The position numbers and the translations under genes are program-made. 42,997 bases of DNA, from NCBI GenBank assembly GCA_900546215.1, contig URCD01000011.1:1-42997 (forward strand), written 5' to 3'. The notes below the pieces were generated by a model. The model searched no databases. It had not been told where the DNA came from and saw only the letters and a list, made by a program, of their open reading frames with translations. The stretch is from an uncultured Eubacteriales bacterium. Its GTDB lineage: Bacteria > Bacillota > Clostridia > Lachnospirales > Anaerotignaceae. Shown here one piece after another: positions 33,196-42,434 of this stretch (position 1 is the first letter of the stretch; each line of letters opens with the position of its first letter).

Positions 33196-35796
33196 ATGAA
33201 CTGGCACAGTAAAACGCCCGACGAAACCGAGCTTCTGCTTCAAACAAACGTGAACAGGGGATTAGATGAGCTTGAGGCGGAAAAGAGACTGGAGGAAAAC
33301 GGCGAAAATACAATTGGCGGTGAAATCAGGCATAAAAGCTTTATAAAGAAGTTCTTTGAACAGCTCAACGACGTTATGATAATTATACTTCTGGCGGCCT
33401 CTGCGGCGTCATGTGGGGTGTCGTATCTTAAGGGAGAGGCGGATTTCACTGACTCGCTGATTATTATTATGATAGTCGTGCTTAACGCCCTGCTGGGAGT
33501 TATACAGGAAAATAAGGCGGAAAGGGCGATTGAGGAGCTGAAAAAGATGTCCGTACCCCATGCTAAAGTGCTTAGGGAAGGGCATATAAAGGAAATATCC
33601 TCACAGAACGTAGTTCCGGGGGACATCCTAGTGCTTGAGGCGGGCGACATGGTACCGGCCGACGCAAGGCTGGTCAGCGCCAGCTCACTGAAAACAGACG
33701 AGTCCGCACTGACTGGAGAATCACTTCCGGTGCTTAAGGAACCTGACCTTAAGCTTGGCGATGACACACAGGCCGGTGACAAAAAGAATATGGTGTTTTC
33801 CTCAACCTATGTAACCTATGGAAAGGGACGGGCAATAGTCACATCTACCGGAATGGATACGGAGGTTGGAAAAATTGCCGCTATGATTGCCGGCGGTGAG
33901 AAAAATGAAACTCCGCTGCAGAAGAGGCTGGACAGCACTGGAAAAATACTCGGAATATCGGCTGTAGGTATATGCGCGCTTATATTCATTATAGGAATAG
34001 TAAGAAAATACGCCCCCTTTGATATGTTTATGACCTCAATAAGCCTTGCTGTAGCGGCCATTCCCGAGGGGCTTCCCGCTATTGTCACAATTGTGCTCGC
34101 CATAGGGATGCAGGCAATGTCAAAGAAAAATACGATTGTCAGGACTTTGCCGGCTGTTGAAACTCTTGGCTCAGCCCAGGTTATTTGTACGGATAAAACA
34201 GGAACGCTCACTAAAAACAAAATGAAGCTTGTAAAAATAACTGACTGCAAAGAGAATACAAGCCTCAACGATAAAAAGTTTATTATCAGGCTGGCTTCGC
34301 TGTGCACAGATTGTTATTACGAGGACAGGCATTTTATCGGAGAGCCTACGGAGGTTGCGATTGCCGAGGGCGCGGAGGAAATGGGCGAAAAAAAGGACAG
34401 GCTTGAAACCATAATGCCAAGGCTTGAGGAAATACCGTTTTCATCAGAAAGGAAAATGATGACGACAGTCCACGACTTTGGAAACGGACGGAACCTGTGC
34501 ATTACAAAGGGAGCTCCTGAAAGAGTCTTAAAGCTGTGTACGTCCTATGCCGACGGAAGCAGGATTGACGAGGCTGAACTAAGACGGCTGGAGGCTGTGA
34601 ACGAATCCATGACATCGCAGGCTCTGAGGGTTTTGGCTGTGGCATATAAGGAAACGGATAAAAGGGATAAAGCCTATGAGAAAAACCTTATATTCGCCGG
34701 GCTTATAGGAATGATTGACCCTCCGAGGGAGGAGGCTGAGCAGGCTGTAAGGGAATGCAGGAAGGCCGGAATTAAGGTTGTAATGATTACAGGAGACCAT
34801 GCGCTTACGGCAAGGGCCATAGCTGAAAAGACCGGAATTTATGAGGAGGGCGACCGTGTAGTAACCGGAACGGAGCTTGAGGCCATGACCCAGGCCCAGC
34901 TGGACGGCACGCTGGAGAAAATCACGGTTTTTGCGAGGGTATCCCCGGAGCATAAGCTGAAAATTGTAAATGCCTACAAGAGAAAGGGAAAGGTAGTTGC
35001 CATGACAGGCGATGGAGTAAATGACGCGCCTGCGCTAAAAGCCGCGGATATAGGCTGCGCTATGGGCAAAAACGGAACCGACGTGGCAAAGGGGGCGTCG
35101 GACATGATAATTACCGATGATAATTTTGCAACAATCGTAAGTGCCGTTGAGGAAGGAAGAATAATATACAATAATATCAGAAAGGCCGTGCATTTTTTGC
35201 TTTCAAGCAATATCGGGGAAATACTCACTATTTTTACTGCCATGGTGTTCGGGTGGAGCACGCCCCTGCTGCCGATACATCTGCTGTGGGTAAATCTGAT
35301 TACCGATTCGCTGCCGGCGATTGCGCTGGGGCTTGACAGACCGGAGGAGGACGTGATGGAGGCAATGCCCATTGCCACTGATAAAAGCCTGTTTTCAGGT
35401 GGACTTGGTTTCAGAATTGGCTGCGAGGGCTTTATGATAGGCTTTTTGGCGCTGATCGCCTTTGGTATCGGTCATAAATATTATGACGCCGGGGAAATAC
35501 ATAATATCAGCCGTACAATGGCCTTTGCCGTTTTAAGTATATCACAGCTTGTACACGCCTTTAATATGCGTACCGACAAATCAATATTCAAAATCCATAT
35601 ATTAAGCAATAAATATCTTTGTCTGGCCTTTGTTGTCGGTATTGCCATGCAGATGAGTGTAATAATGGTTCCGGTTCTCTCGAGCATATTTGCCGTGTCG
35701 GCATTAAGTCTCAAGCAGTGGGCTATAGTAATGGGGCTTTCCTTCATACCGGTAATTTTTGTGGAGTTTGAAAAAGCAGTGCTGGGCAAAAAATAA
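33196..35796 (+). CDS. Calcium-transporting P-type ATPase (P2A type)
   Basis: An 866-residue cation ATPase. The actuator loop has TGES at about 173-176. Helix M4 has PEGLPA at 290-295. The phosphorylation motif CTDKTGTLT places the aspartate at D333. The nucleotide domain contains KGAPERVL, and the hinge has TGDGVNDAPALK. NIGE in M5 and NLITDSLPAIALGLD in M6 match the calcium-binding residues of SERCA-like pumps. It should export Ca2+ (perhaps Mn2+) from the cytosol. GGAG lies 9 bases before the ATG at 33196; an ATG four bases earlier is out of frame. No terminator follows clearly. Confidence 0.94.
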   Translation: MNWHSKTPDETELLLQTNVNRGLDELEAEKRLEENGENTIGGEIRHKSFIKKFFEQLNDVMIIILLAASAASCGVSYLKGEADFTDSLIIIMIVVLNALLGVIQENKAERAIEELKKMSVPHAKVLREGHIKEISSQNVVPGDILVLEAGDMVPADARLVSASSLKTDESALTGESLPVLKEPDLKLGDDTQAGDKKNMVFSSTYVTYGKGRAIVTSTGMDTEVGKIAAMIAGGEKNETPLQKRLDSTGKILGISAVGICALIFIIGIVRKYAPFDMFMTSISLAVAAIPEGLPAIVTIVLAIGMQAMSKKNTIVRTLPAVETLGSAQVICTDKTGTLTKNKMKLVKITDCKENTSLNDKKFIIRLASLCTDCYYEDRHFIGEPTEVAIAEGAEEMGEKKDRLETIMPRLEEIPFSSERKMMTTVHDFGNGRNLCITKGAPERVLKLCTSYADGSRIDEAELRRLEAVNESMTSQALRVLAVAYKETDKRDKAYEKNLIFAGLIGMIDPPREEAEQAVRECRKAGIKVVMITGDHALTARAIAEKTGIYEEGDRVVTGTELEAMTQAQLDGTLEKITVFARVSPEHKLKIVNAYKRKGKVVAMTGDGVNDAPALKAADIGCAMGKNGTDVAKGASDMIITDDNFATIVSAVEEGRIIYNNIRKAVHFLLSSNIGEILTIFTAMVFGWSTPLLPIHLLWVNLITDSLPAIALGLDRPEEDVMEAMPIATDKSLFSGGLGFRIGCEGFMIGFLALIAFGIGHKYYDAGEIHNISRTMAFAVLSISQLVHAFNMRTDKSIFKIHILSNKYLCLAFVVGIAMQMSVIMVPVLSSIFAVSALSLKQWAIVMGLSFIPVIFVEFEKAVLGKK

Positions 35797-35879
35797 AAAA
35801 AGACATGATAACTTTCTGTAACCGATGTTTGTCCCCGGAATACTATATATAAACGGGACAGGCAAAGGCGGTGAACAAA

Positions 35880-36245
35880 ATGAAAGAGCTCGCTTACAGA
35901 TACTACTGCGAGGGCTGGGGCTGCGGCCAGTGCATAATAAAAGCCGCCGATGAGAAATTCTCGCTCGGCCTTAAGGGAGAACTTCTTAAGGCCGCGTCGG
36001 CGGCTGGAAATGGCTTTGGCTACGGAGGGCTGTGCGCTGTTCCCGCAGCAATTGTGCTTATATTCGGATACATGTTTGACGAAAGCACATTTAAACGGCT
36101 GCGGCTGCAGTTTCTGGACGAATTCAGCAGAAAATACGGTTCCTTTAACTGCTGCCAGTTAGCGGGGAACTGCGGCTGCGCAAGCCTTATAGCTGACGCG
36201 GCGGATATGGCTGAAAGACTAATCAGCGCGGAGCTGAATAGTTAA
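35880..36245 (+). CDS. C_GCAxxG_C_C-like cysteine-rich protein
   Basis: A 121-residue protein with cysteines at 10, 15, 18, 52, 91, 92, 98 and 100. The order (CEGWGCGQC, then GNGFGYGGLCAVPAA, then CCQLAGNCGC) resembles the C_GCAxxG_C_C family, with the usual GCA motif changed to LCAVPAA. Members are thought to be redox or metal-binding proteins; function is not established. The ATG at 35880 sits 8 bases after GGCGG; a GTG at 35871 is an alternative. Its stop overlaps the stop of the convergent gene by four bases (TTAA), with no terminator between. Confidence 0.7.
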   Translation: MKELAYRYYCEGWGCGQCIIKAADEKFSLGLKGELLKAASAAGNGFGYGGLCAVPAAIVLIFGYMFDESTFKRLRLQFLDEFSRKYGSFNCCQLAGNCGCASLIADAADMAERLISAELNS

Positions 36246-37540
36246 GCGTCTTCAGAAGGCAGCTCAGCCTGCTCATGTACGGCATTTACTGAAGCAGAGG
36301 GGGCTTTTGCTTCCTCGGCCGCAGCAATGCGGGCCTTAAGCAGCTCGTTTTCCTTGGACAGAGCTTCGTATTTGGCTCTCCATCTGGCAGATACTGCGGC
36401 AATTTCTTCATTACGTCTGGCAAGGGTCTGGGACAGCTCTCCGATCTGGTCGGTCATGGTTACAAGCTGCTCCTCATACTCGGCCGCCTTGAGACTTGTA
36501 TCCCTGACAGGCTTATCCTGTACAGGCACCGGCTCATCAGCGGCGATACCGCTTGGTATAAAGCTGGGATGCAGGTCGCAAACAACAGGAAATGTGCTGT
36601 CGTAGGTGTCCAAAATCACCTCGTCGGCAGCAAAGCCGCTGTTTTTGTAAAAATCAAGGTACTCGGCCTTTGAGCAGGAAGAATTGATTTTTACTCCAAG
36701 ATTTTTCGCCAAGGAAAAGGCCCTGCCGCTTTCGTCAGAATACATCGCATAAGACTTGGTTTCGTTGTATATAAGGGCATAAAGCCTGCTGTCACAGTAA
36801 AAAAGCGCGCAGCTGCCGGACAGCTGACCCTCCCATATTACACGCGCTTTGGACTGCACGCCGGCCCTTATGCCCTTATATATAAGCTGAGATGAAAACA
36901 TGCCCTGCGCAAGATACAAAATGTGGCTTTCACCGCCGCGTGTAAGTATCGAAATGTCTGAGCAGGGAAGATTGGTGGCCAGAAGGTTTTCGCTTTCCGT
37001 AAGGCCGCCGCTGCGTAAATCCAATGAACGGTACTTAATCGTCTTATCGGAAAGCCTGTAATAGATTTTTATGTTTTCTGGGCTCTCCCGCCCAACAAAA
37101 TAAGCGGTGCTGCCAAAGGGCATTATATCCGCGATTTTAAGCGGGGGCGCCCAGTTTTCTTTGTTCATGGAACGTACGTATAGCGTTTCCAGCCCTTCGT
37201 CGCCGCTTTTTACGCTGTAAAGTATGTGGACGGCCTCTCCAATGGTAAAGAAGGACATCTTGGAATAGCTTGTGTCGGCGTCCTGGGATATGAGCTTTGA
37301 AACCCAGCGGCTGTAATTGTAAAAGCACAGGGTAACACCGCCGGAGCCCTTGCACAGCAGATAAATCCCGCTGTCAGAGCACCAGAGGGAAAACATGGGG
37401 TATACGTTTTCTATAATTTTTGTCGGCTGGGCGTTAAGCCCTTTTTGTATTTGACGGCAGAATACCGCGTTGCCGCTGTAATAAAAGATGAAAAGCCGGT
37501 CGTCTTTTGTACGGACAGCCTTTATATTTTGTGTCTGCAT
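36242..37540 (-). CDS. Orphan protein: repeat-rich N-terminal domain with C-terminal coiled coil
   Basis: I do not recognise this 432-residue protein. Residues 1 to about 315 contain repeated short beta-like units with aromatic-plus-glycine turns (for example RLFIFYYSG, GIYLLCKGSGG, AVHILYSVKSGD, SHILYLAQG, RLYALIYNETK), which suggests a beta-propeller-like fold. Residues about 350-415 (YEEQLVTMTDQIGELSQTLA and KYEALSKENELLKARIAAAE) form a coiled coil, followed by an acidic, Ala/Ser-rich end. No signal peptide or membrane segment is seen. ATG at 37540 follows GAGGTG. Tail-to-tail overlap with the Cys-rich gene. Possible role in protein interaction; function unknown. Confidence 0.65.
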   Translation of the reverse strand: MQTQNIKAVRTKDDRLFIFYYSGNAVFCRQIQKGLNAQPTKIIENVYPMFSLWCSDSGIYLLCKGSGGVTLCFYNYSRWVSKLISQDADTSYSKMSFFTIGEAVHILYSVKSGDEGLETLYVRSMNKENWAPPLKIADIMPFGSTAYFVGRESPENIKIYYRLSDKTIKYRSLDLRSGGLTESENLLATNLPCSDISILTRGGESHILYLAQGMFSSQLIYKGIRAGVQSKARVIWEGQLSGSCALFYCDSRLYALIYNETKSYAMYSDESGRAFSLAKNLGVKINSSCSKAEYLDFYKNSGFAADEVILDTYDSTFPVVCDLHPSFIPSGIAADEPVPVQDKPVRDTSLKAAEYEEQLVTMTDQIGELSQTLARRNEEIAAVSARWRAKYEALSKENELLKARIAAAEEAKAPSASVNAVHEQAELPSEDA

Positions 37541-37646
37541 TTTTATCACCTCTGAACAAGTATATTTTCATTTGGAGAGGATAATAACAAAAAATGACAC
37601 ATATTTGAAAATAAATCACTATTATTGCGCAAATGTCAAAATGGCT

Positions 37647-37675
37647 TTGTAAAACTGAGGTGCAGATGTTATAAT
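37647..37675 (+). promoter_or_regulatory. Promoter of the GGDEF gene
   Basis: TTGTAA at 37647-37652 and consensus TATAAT at 37670-37675, 17 bp apart, with TGT before the -10 (extended -10). Confidence 0.7.
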
Positions 37676-37724
37676 ATAAAAAACAGAAACTTTACTGAAT
37701 AAGTGCTTTTCAGGGGGAATTGAT

Positions 37725-38702
37725 ATGACCACGGACAGTCTGCTTTGCGAAAAGACGCGTGATATATGCAGAAAGTATATATTGCAGCCAAATATAGAAG
37801 ATGAGGATATTCCGCTTATTTCTGATAATATTGTAGTCATAGGCACCGGAAAGGCAGAATTTTTCACATCTAAGGCCGAGGTTTTTAAACATTTGGATAT
37901 TGTGGCTGAACAGTCAAAGGGCGTAGCCTTTGATATAATAGACGAGTGGTATGAGGCCAGAAGGATCACAGATACGGTATATATAGTTTACGGCGGTCTG
38001 TGGGTGAAGGAAAAATGCAGCGATGACAGTCCAATATATGTTGAAATGAATACTCGTATAAGCGCTGTATACAGGTTTGTTAAAAACGGTTGGGAAATAG
38101 TGCATTTTCATCAGTCAATGGCTAATGAGGAACAGAAGGATGATGAATACTATCCCAAATCCCTGTCTGAGCAAGCCAGGGCTGCCTTTGAGGTGGCGCA
38201 GATTTTCAAAAAGAAATCGGAGCTTGACTCAATGACAGGCCTTTATAACAGCGGGAATTTTAAGTATTACGCCAAAAATATGCTGGAGGAGTGCGACAAG
38301 GCCTACTTTTATACCTTTGATTTAGACTTCTTTAAAAACATAAACGACACTCATGGCCATTTCGCAGGCGACAGTATTATAGCGCTGTTTGCCGAGCTGC
38401 TCAGAAATTATTTTCCTAAGAACGCGGTTATCGGCAGAATAGGCGGGGATGAGTTTGCAGTAATTGAAAGGGCGGGAAAGGCTGACTTTTACGATAGGCT
38501 TAACGCTCTTCAGGAAGAGTTTAAGGACAGGGCCTCAAAGCTAATAATAACGGACGAATATCCAACATACTCATGCGGAATTGCCGAATATTCCGGGGGA
38601 AGCCCAGGCTTTAAGGAACTTATGATTATGTCTGACAGAGCTCTTTATATGGCTAAAAGGCACAGGGCGTCATACTATTTCTGGAATGGTGAAAATAAAT
38701 AG
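37725..38702 (+). CDS. GGDEF protein with an N-terminal SnoaL/NTF2-like domain
   Basis: A 325-residue soluble protein. Residues 1 to about 135 fit an NTF2/SnoaL-like fold (VVIGTGKAEFFTSKAEVFKH, then AVYRFVKNGWEIVHFHQS), a small-molecule or sensory domain. From about 165 to 315 there is a diguanylate cyclase domain with DxMTGLYN (here DSMTGLYNS), DLDFFKNIND, and an intact GGDEF at 240-244. The RxxD inhibitory site expected five residues before GGDEF is absent, so product inhibition is probably lacking. It likely makes cyclic di-GMP in response to a cytosolic cue. It has its own promoter and terminator. No EAL or PilZ gene is nearby. Confidence 0.9.
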   Translation: MTTDSLLCEKTRDICRKYILQPNIEDEDIPLISDNIVVIGTGKAEFFTSKAEVFKHLDIVAEQSKGVAFDIIDEWYEARRITDTVYIVYGGLWVKEKCSDDSPIYVEMNTRISAVYRFVKNGWEIVHFHQSMANEEQKDDEYYPKSLSEQARAAFEVAQIFKKKSELDSMTGLYNSGNFKYYAKNMLEECDKAYFYTFDLDFFKNINDTHGHFAGDSIIALFAELLRNYFPKNAVIGRIGGDEFAVIERAGKADFYDRLNALQEEFKDRASKLIITDEYPTYSCGIAEYSGGSPGFKELMIMSDRALYMAKRHRASYYFWNGENK

Positions 38703-38710
38703 AAATAATA

Positions 38711-38735
38711 AAAGGCCGGAGCTCCGGCCTTTTTT
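38711..38735. terminator. Bidirectional terminator after the GGDEF gene
   Basis: AAAGGCCGG (38711-38719) and CCGGCCTTT (38724-38732) form a near-perfect palindrome with AGCT loop; T runs follow on both strands. It serves the GGDEF gene and the convergent radical-SAM gene. Confidence 0.9.
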
Positions 38736-38742
38736 ATATGTA

Positions 38743-40101
38743 TTACTTTTTACATTCCTCGCAGGGATGGGACTCCCTCCAAAGGTTTTCCGATGTTTCA
38801 GCCCATTTTGCGGCAACGTCTGTGCATTTTCCGCAGAGAACATGAACGTCCTCGGGCGATTCCATATCCGTTGAGTGTGCTCCGGATTTATCAACCATTT
38901 CAGCAAGCCTTCCGGCGTTGTCAAGAAGCGGACAAGGACGGAGATAATTGCTGTTAAAGGGCTGGCCTTCTTTGTATGCCTGGAAAAGAGGAGACTGATA
39001 TGCCTCAAGCAAGGTTTTTTCCCTGATGTTGGAGTCGGAATAGTGGATAAAGGCGCAGGGCTCAATATCTCCGTTCGCGTTAATATGCAGGTATCTTCTT
39101 CCGCCCGCTATACAGCCCTGAACGTATTCGCCGTCATTCCAAAAGTCCATTGTAAACAAGGGTTTTGTCTTTCTGAACTTTCTTACCTGGTGATACATAT
39201 ACTCACGCTGCTTGGCGGAAACCATAAGCTCTGTAACAGCCTTGTTTCCTACAGGCATGTAAGTAAACAGCCAGCAGAATTTCGCTCCCCATTCAATCAT
39301 CTGGTCAAAGTATTCCTCGCTTCCTATAATGTCTGTATTCTGGCTTGTATAGCAGCAGGATACTCCAAAGGGAAGTTTTTTCTGCTTAAGCAGCTTCATT
39401 GCCTGCTCAACCTTGGCAAAAGTTCCGTCGCCGCGCCGGGCATCTGTTGCGTCCTCAAAGCCCTCTACTGAAATTGCGGGAATAAAGTTTTTAACTCTGA
39501 GCATATCGTCAGCGAATTTTTCATCAATCAGGGTCGCGTTGGTAAACGCAAGGAACTGGCAGTCAGGGTGCGCTTCGCAAAGCTTTATTACATCGTCCTT
39601 GCGCGCAAGGGGTTCTCCTCCGGTAAATATAAACATTCGTGTCCCAAGGTCAGAGGCCTGCTCCACAATGCTGTTAAGCTCCTCATACGTAAGGTTAAGC
39701 CTGTTTCCGTACTCAGCAGCCCAGCAGCCGATACAGTGCAGGTTGCATGCGCTTGTGGGGTCCATAATTACAGCCCATGGAATATTACAGTTGTATTTTT
39801 CACGGCTTTCATTTTGAAGCTCCCCTCCAATCATCGTCGCGTTGATAAGGAAGTTTCTGAATGTCGCTTTCCTTACCTCAGGGTCAATGTCTGTAAAGAG
39901 GCTCATTACAAGCTTATACCAGTTGTTGTCAGGGTCTGTAAGATAGGGCTTAATAACTTTAAGCTCCTTTGAGAGTATGCCTTTTTTGTCAACCTTTTCA
40001 ATCATGTCAATAATTTTCGGGATGTTTTTTTCCGGGTCTTTATCAAGATAATCGTACAGTTTCATTATACCAAGCTGTTTAATGCTGTCCTGTAAGTTCA
40101 T
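38743..40101 (-). CDS. Radical SAM/SPASM-domain protein
   Basis: A 452-residue enzyme. Residues 1-105 are a helical extension. The radical-SAM cluster is C119, C123 and C126 (CNLHCIGC), followed by FTGGEPL at 159-165. A SPASM-like region has C330, C349 (INANGDIEPCAFIHY), C390, C423 and C426 (CGKC), and a final CEEC at 447-450, enough for extra iron-sulfur clusters. SPASM enzymes modify peptides or other substrates, but no peptide gene is adjacent, so the substrate is open. GGGGG precedes the ATG by 7 bases. It does not share the htpG promoter, as a terminator separates them. Confidence 0.88.
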   Translation of the reverse strand: MNLQDSIKQLGIMKLYDYLDKDPEKNIPKIIDMIEKVDKKGILSKELKVIKPYLTDPDNNWYKLVMSLFTDIDPEVRKATFRNFLINATMIGGELQNESREKYNCNIPWAVIMDPTSACNLHCIGCWAAEYGNRLNLTYEELNSIVEQASDLGTRMFIFTGGEPLARKDDVIKLCEAHPDCQFLAFTNATLIDEKFADDMLRVKNFIPAISVEGFEDATDARRGDGTFAKVEQAMKLLKQKKLPFGVSCCYTSQNTDIIGSEEYFDQMIEWGAKFCWLFTYMPVGNKAVTELMVSAKQREYMYHQVRKFRKTKPLFTMDFWNDGEYVQGCIAGGRRYLHINANGDIEPCAFIHYSDSNIREKTLLEAYQSPLFQAYKEGQPFNSNYLRPCPLLDNAGRLAEMVDKSGAHSTDMESPEDVHVLCGKCTDVAAKWAETSENLWRESHPCEECKK

Positions 40102-40240
40102 AAAATTTCCCCCTTTGTCCGCAAATTGGTTCTACCTTTAGTTTACTACAAATATATTGACCAGAAATAGACAAAAAACGAAAAGTGTCCCTTTTTGTTA
40201 CAGCTTTTATTATTTGGTGCTTTTTATTAAAATATGATTA

Positions 40241-40268
40241 AAAAAAGACGCCGGAGAGGGCGTCTTTT
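40241..40268 (-). terminator. Terminator of htpG
   Basis: On the minus strand AAAGACGCC and GGCGTCTTT pair around CTCTCC (40267-40244) and six T residues follow. The 40102-40240 stretch holds no gene; I see no convincing promoter for the radical-SAM gene in it. Confidence 0.88.
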
Positions 40269-40283
40269 CTGATAGGGGAAGTT

Positions 40284-42353
40284 CTATTTTATTTCATTTT
40301 CGGTTAGCTTTTCAAGAAGAACATTGCTTCTTTCTATAAATGCCGTCCTTTGTTCAGATGTTAATGGTTTCTGTCCCATCTGTGCAAGGTCGTATACCTG
40401 CCTGCAGATGAGTTCTGTTTCTTCTTCCTTACCTGGTTTATTTTTGAGCTCTTCAAGAGCCTTAATTAGCTTATTGCTTCCGTTTAATACAAGTGTTTCT
40501 TCTACTGCGGTATTTCCATAAAGGGTTTTGAGATTATCATCATACTTATATGTCTCAAGCATGTCCATAAGACGTCTTTCCCTTTCAGAAAGGAGAATCA
40601 TTGCTGAAATTGTACTGCTTTTAAGGTTTTCAACCTTTACGTTCAGCTTATCCTTTCCAAGAATGCCTGAGAATAATGTTTTAAACTCGCTGTTTAAGGT
40701 CTCGTTAGTTTCACTATCACTTTTTAATGCTTCTGAAAGGTCAGAGTCGATTCTTTCCATCGTAAACTGATTTTCGCCGCGGTATTCAAGATAATTTACA
40801 AACGGCTTATCAATTGCCGAAGGAAGGATTACAGCCTCCATACCCTGGCTCTTGAAGAGGTTAATATACTGTATCTGCTGGTTTTCATCGGTTACATAAT
40901 ATACCTTGTTTCCGTTCTTTTCCTTATTATCTTCAATATACTCGTCAAGTGTCTTGTGTTTGCCGTCCGTTGTTTTATAGAGGAGAGAGCCTTTGATCTT
41001 ATCGTAAAATTTCTCTTCCTTCATGCTGCCGTATTTGAAGAACAAGTTAATGTCATCACAGAATTTTTCATATTCTTCCCTGTCGTTTTTAAAGAGGCTG
41101 TTAATCTTATCTGCAACCTTTTTAGAAATGTACGTTGACATCTTTGCGGCATAGCCGTCATTTTGCAGTGCGCTTCTTGAAACGTTCAAGGGGAGGTCGG
41201 GGCAGTCTATGACTCCCTTAAGAATAAGAAGAAATTCAGGGATAACTTCTTTTATATTATCTGCGATATATACCTGATTAGCATAAAGTTTGACGATGCC
41301 GTCTACAGCTTCCATATCACTCATCAGACGGGGGAAATAAAGTATTCCCTTAAGTCTGAACGGATAGTCCATGTTCAGATGTATCCAGAACAGGGGATCC
41401 TTGGGGTCATTGAACATATGGTGATACAGCTCTTTGTACTGCTCTTCACTGCAATCGGAAGGCTTTCTCAGCCAAAGAGGATTTGTTTCATTGAGAGGAA
41501 GCTGAGCGGGTTCTTCTTTCTTATCTTCAGTTTCATCGGCTTCACCGTTAGTTTCTCCGTTTTCAGCCTTTTTCTCGTCAGCTCTTTTTTCCAGAACATC
41601 TTTAAGTTCGTCCGCGGAAGTTACTCTTTTACGGTTGCTCTCATCGGCTCTCTCCTCATGATCATCGCTTCCGTTTTCCACGTCAACTCCTTGTGTTTCG
41701 TCATCCTCATTGTCTATTGTGTCGAAATAAATTTCAACAGGCATATACTCGCAGTATTTTTTTAACGCTTCGTATAATGTTGCCTCGTCGGCAAATTCCT
41801 CACCGTCCTTGCCAAGATACATGGTTATCGTTGTTCCATGACTTTCCCTGGTGCCGCTTTCCATCTCGTAGTCAATGCCGCCTTCGCATATCCACTTCGC
41901 GCTTTCGGCTCCTTCCCTGTAAGAGAGGGAGTCAATTTCAACCCTGTCGGCCACCATAAAAGCTGAATAGAAACCAAGACCGAAATGACCTATAATCTCG
42001 TTTCCCTCATCTTCGGCCTTTTCCCCGTATTTAGAGAGAAAGTCAGCGGCGCCTGAGAAAGCAATTTGGTTAATGTACTTTTTGATTTCATCGGCTGTCA
42101 TGCCGATACCGTTGTCGATTACCTGTATTATTTTTCTTTCTGGGTCGCATACAACGTGTATGCTGAATTTCTCATCGGCGGGTATATTGTCCGCCTCACC
42201 CATTACCATAAGCTTTTTAAGCTTTGTTACGGCGTCACAGCCGTTTGATACTATTTCGCGGATAAATATGTCCTTATCCGTATAAAGCCACTTTTTTATA
42301 ATCGGCAAAAAGTTCTCGCTGTTAATAGAAAGATTGCCTTTTTCCTGTTCCAT
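40284..42353 (-). CDS. htpG: Hsp90-family molecular chaperone HtpG
   Basis: A 689-residue Hsp90. The N-terminal GHKL ATPase has REIVSNGCDA (E33 the likely catalytic acid, with the usual NxSD region as NGCD), DNGIGM at 80-85 and GHFGLGFYSAF at 122-132. The middle-domain arginine is expected in NVSRSALQ. Between them, residues about 214-290 form a long Asp/Glu/Lys-rich linker, making this protein some 60 residues longer than E. coli HtpG and resembling the charged linker of eukaryotic Hsp90. It lacks an MEEVD end. CIRCE and a TTGACA promoter lie upstream, so HrcA heat-shock control is likely. Confidence 0.95.
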   Translation of the reverse strand: MEQEKGNLSINSENFLPIIKKWLYTDKDIFIREIVSNGCDAVTKLKKLMVMGEADNIPADEKFSIHVVCDPERKIIQVIDNGIGMTADEIKKYINQIAFSGAADFLSKYGEKAEDEGNEIIGHFGLGFYSAFMVADRVEIDSLSYREGAESAKWICEGGIDYEMESGTRESHGTTITMYLGKDGEEFADEATLYEALKKYCEYMPVEIYFDTIDNEDDETQGVDVENGSDDHEERADESNRKRVTSADELKDVLEKRADEKKAENGETNGEADETEDKKEEPAQLPLNETNPLWLRKPSDCSEEQYKELYHHMFNDPKDPLFWIHLNMDYPFRLKGILYFPRLMSDMEAVDGIVKLYANQVYIADNIKEVIPEFLLILKGVIDCPDLPLNVSRSALQNDGYAAKMSTYISKKVADKINSLFKNDREEYEKFCDDINLFFKYGSMKEEKFYDKIKGSLLYKTTDGKHKTLDEYIEDNKEKNGNKVYYVTDENQQIQYINLFKSQGMEAVILPSAIDKPFVNYLEYRGENQFTMERIDSDLSEALKSDSETNETLNSEFKTLFSGILGKDKLNVKVENLKSSTISAMILLSERERRLMDMLETYKYDDNLKTLYGNTAVEETLVLNGSNKLIKALEELKNKPGKEEETELICRQVYDLAQMGQKPLTSEQRTAFIERSNVLLEKLTENEIK

Positions 42354-42399
42354 TGTCTTTTGTTGCCTCCATTACTGTGTAAAAATTATTTCTAATTAT

Positions 42400-42427
42400 A
42401 TTTTATCACGAGCGTAGGAAATGTCAA
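42400..42427 (-). promoter_or_regulatory. Promoter of htpG
   Basis: On the minus strand consensus TTGACA (42427-42422) and TAAAAT (42405-42400) with a 16-bp spacer and TGA before the -10 (extended -10). Confidence 0.65.
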
Positions 42428-42434
42428 GAGGAAA

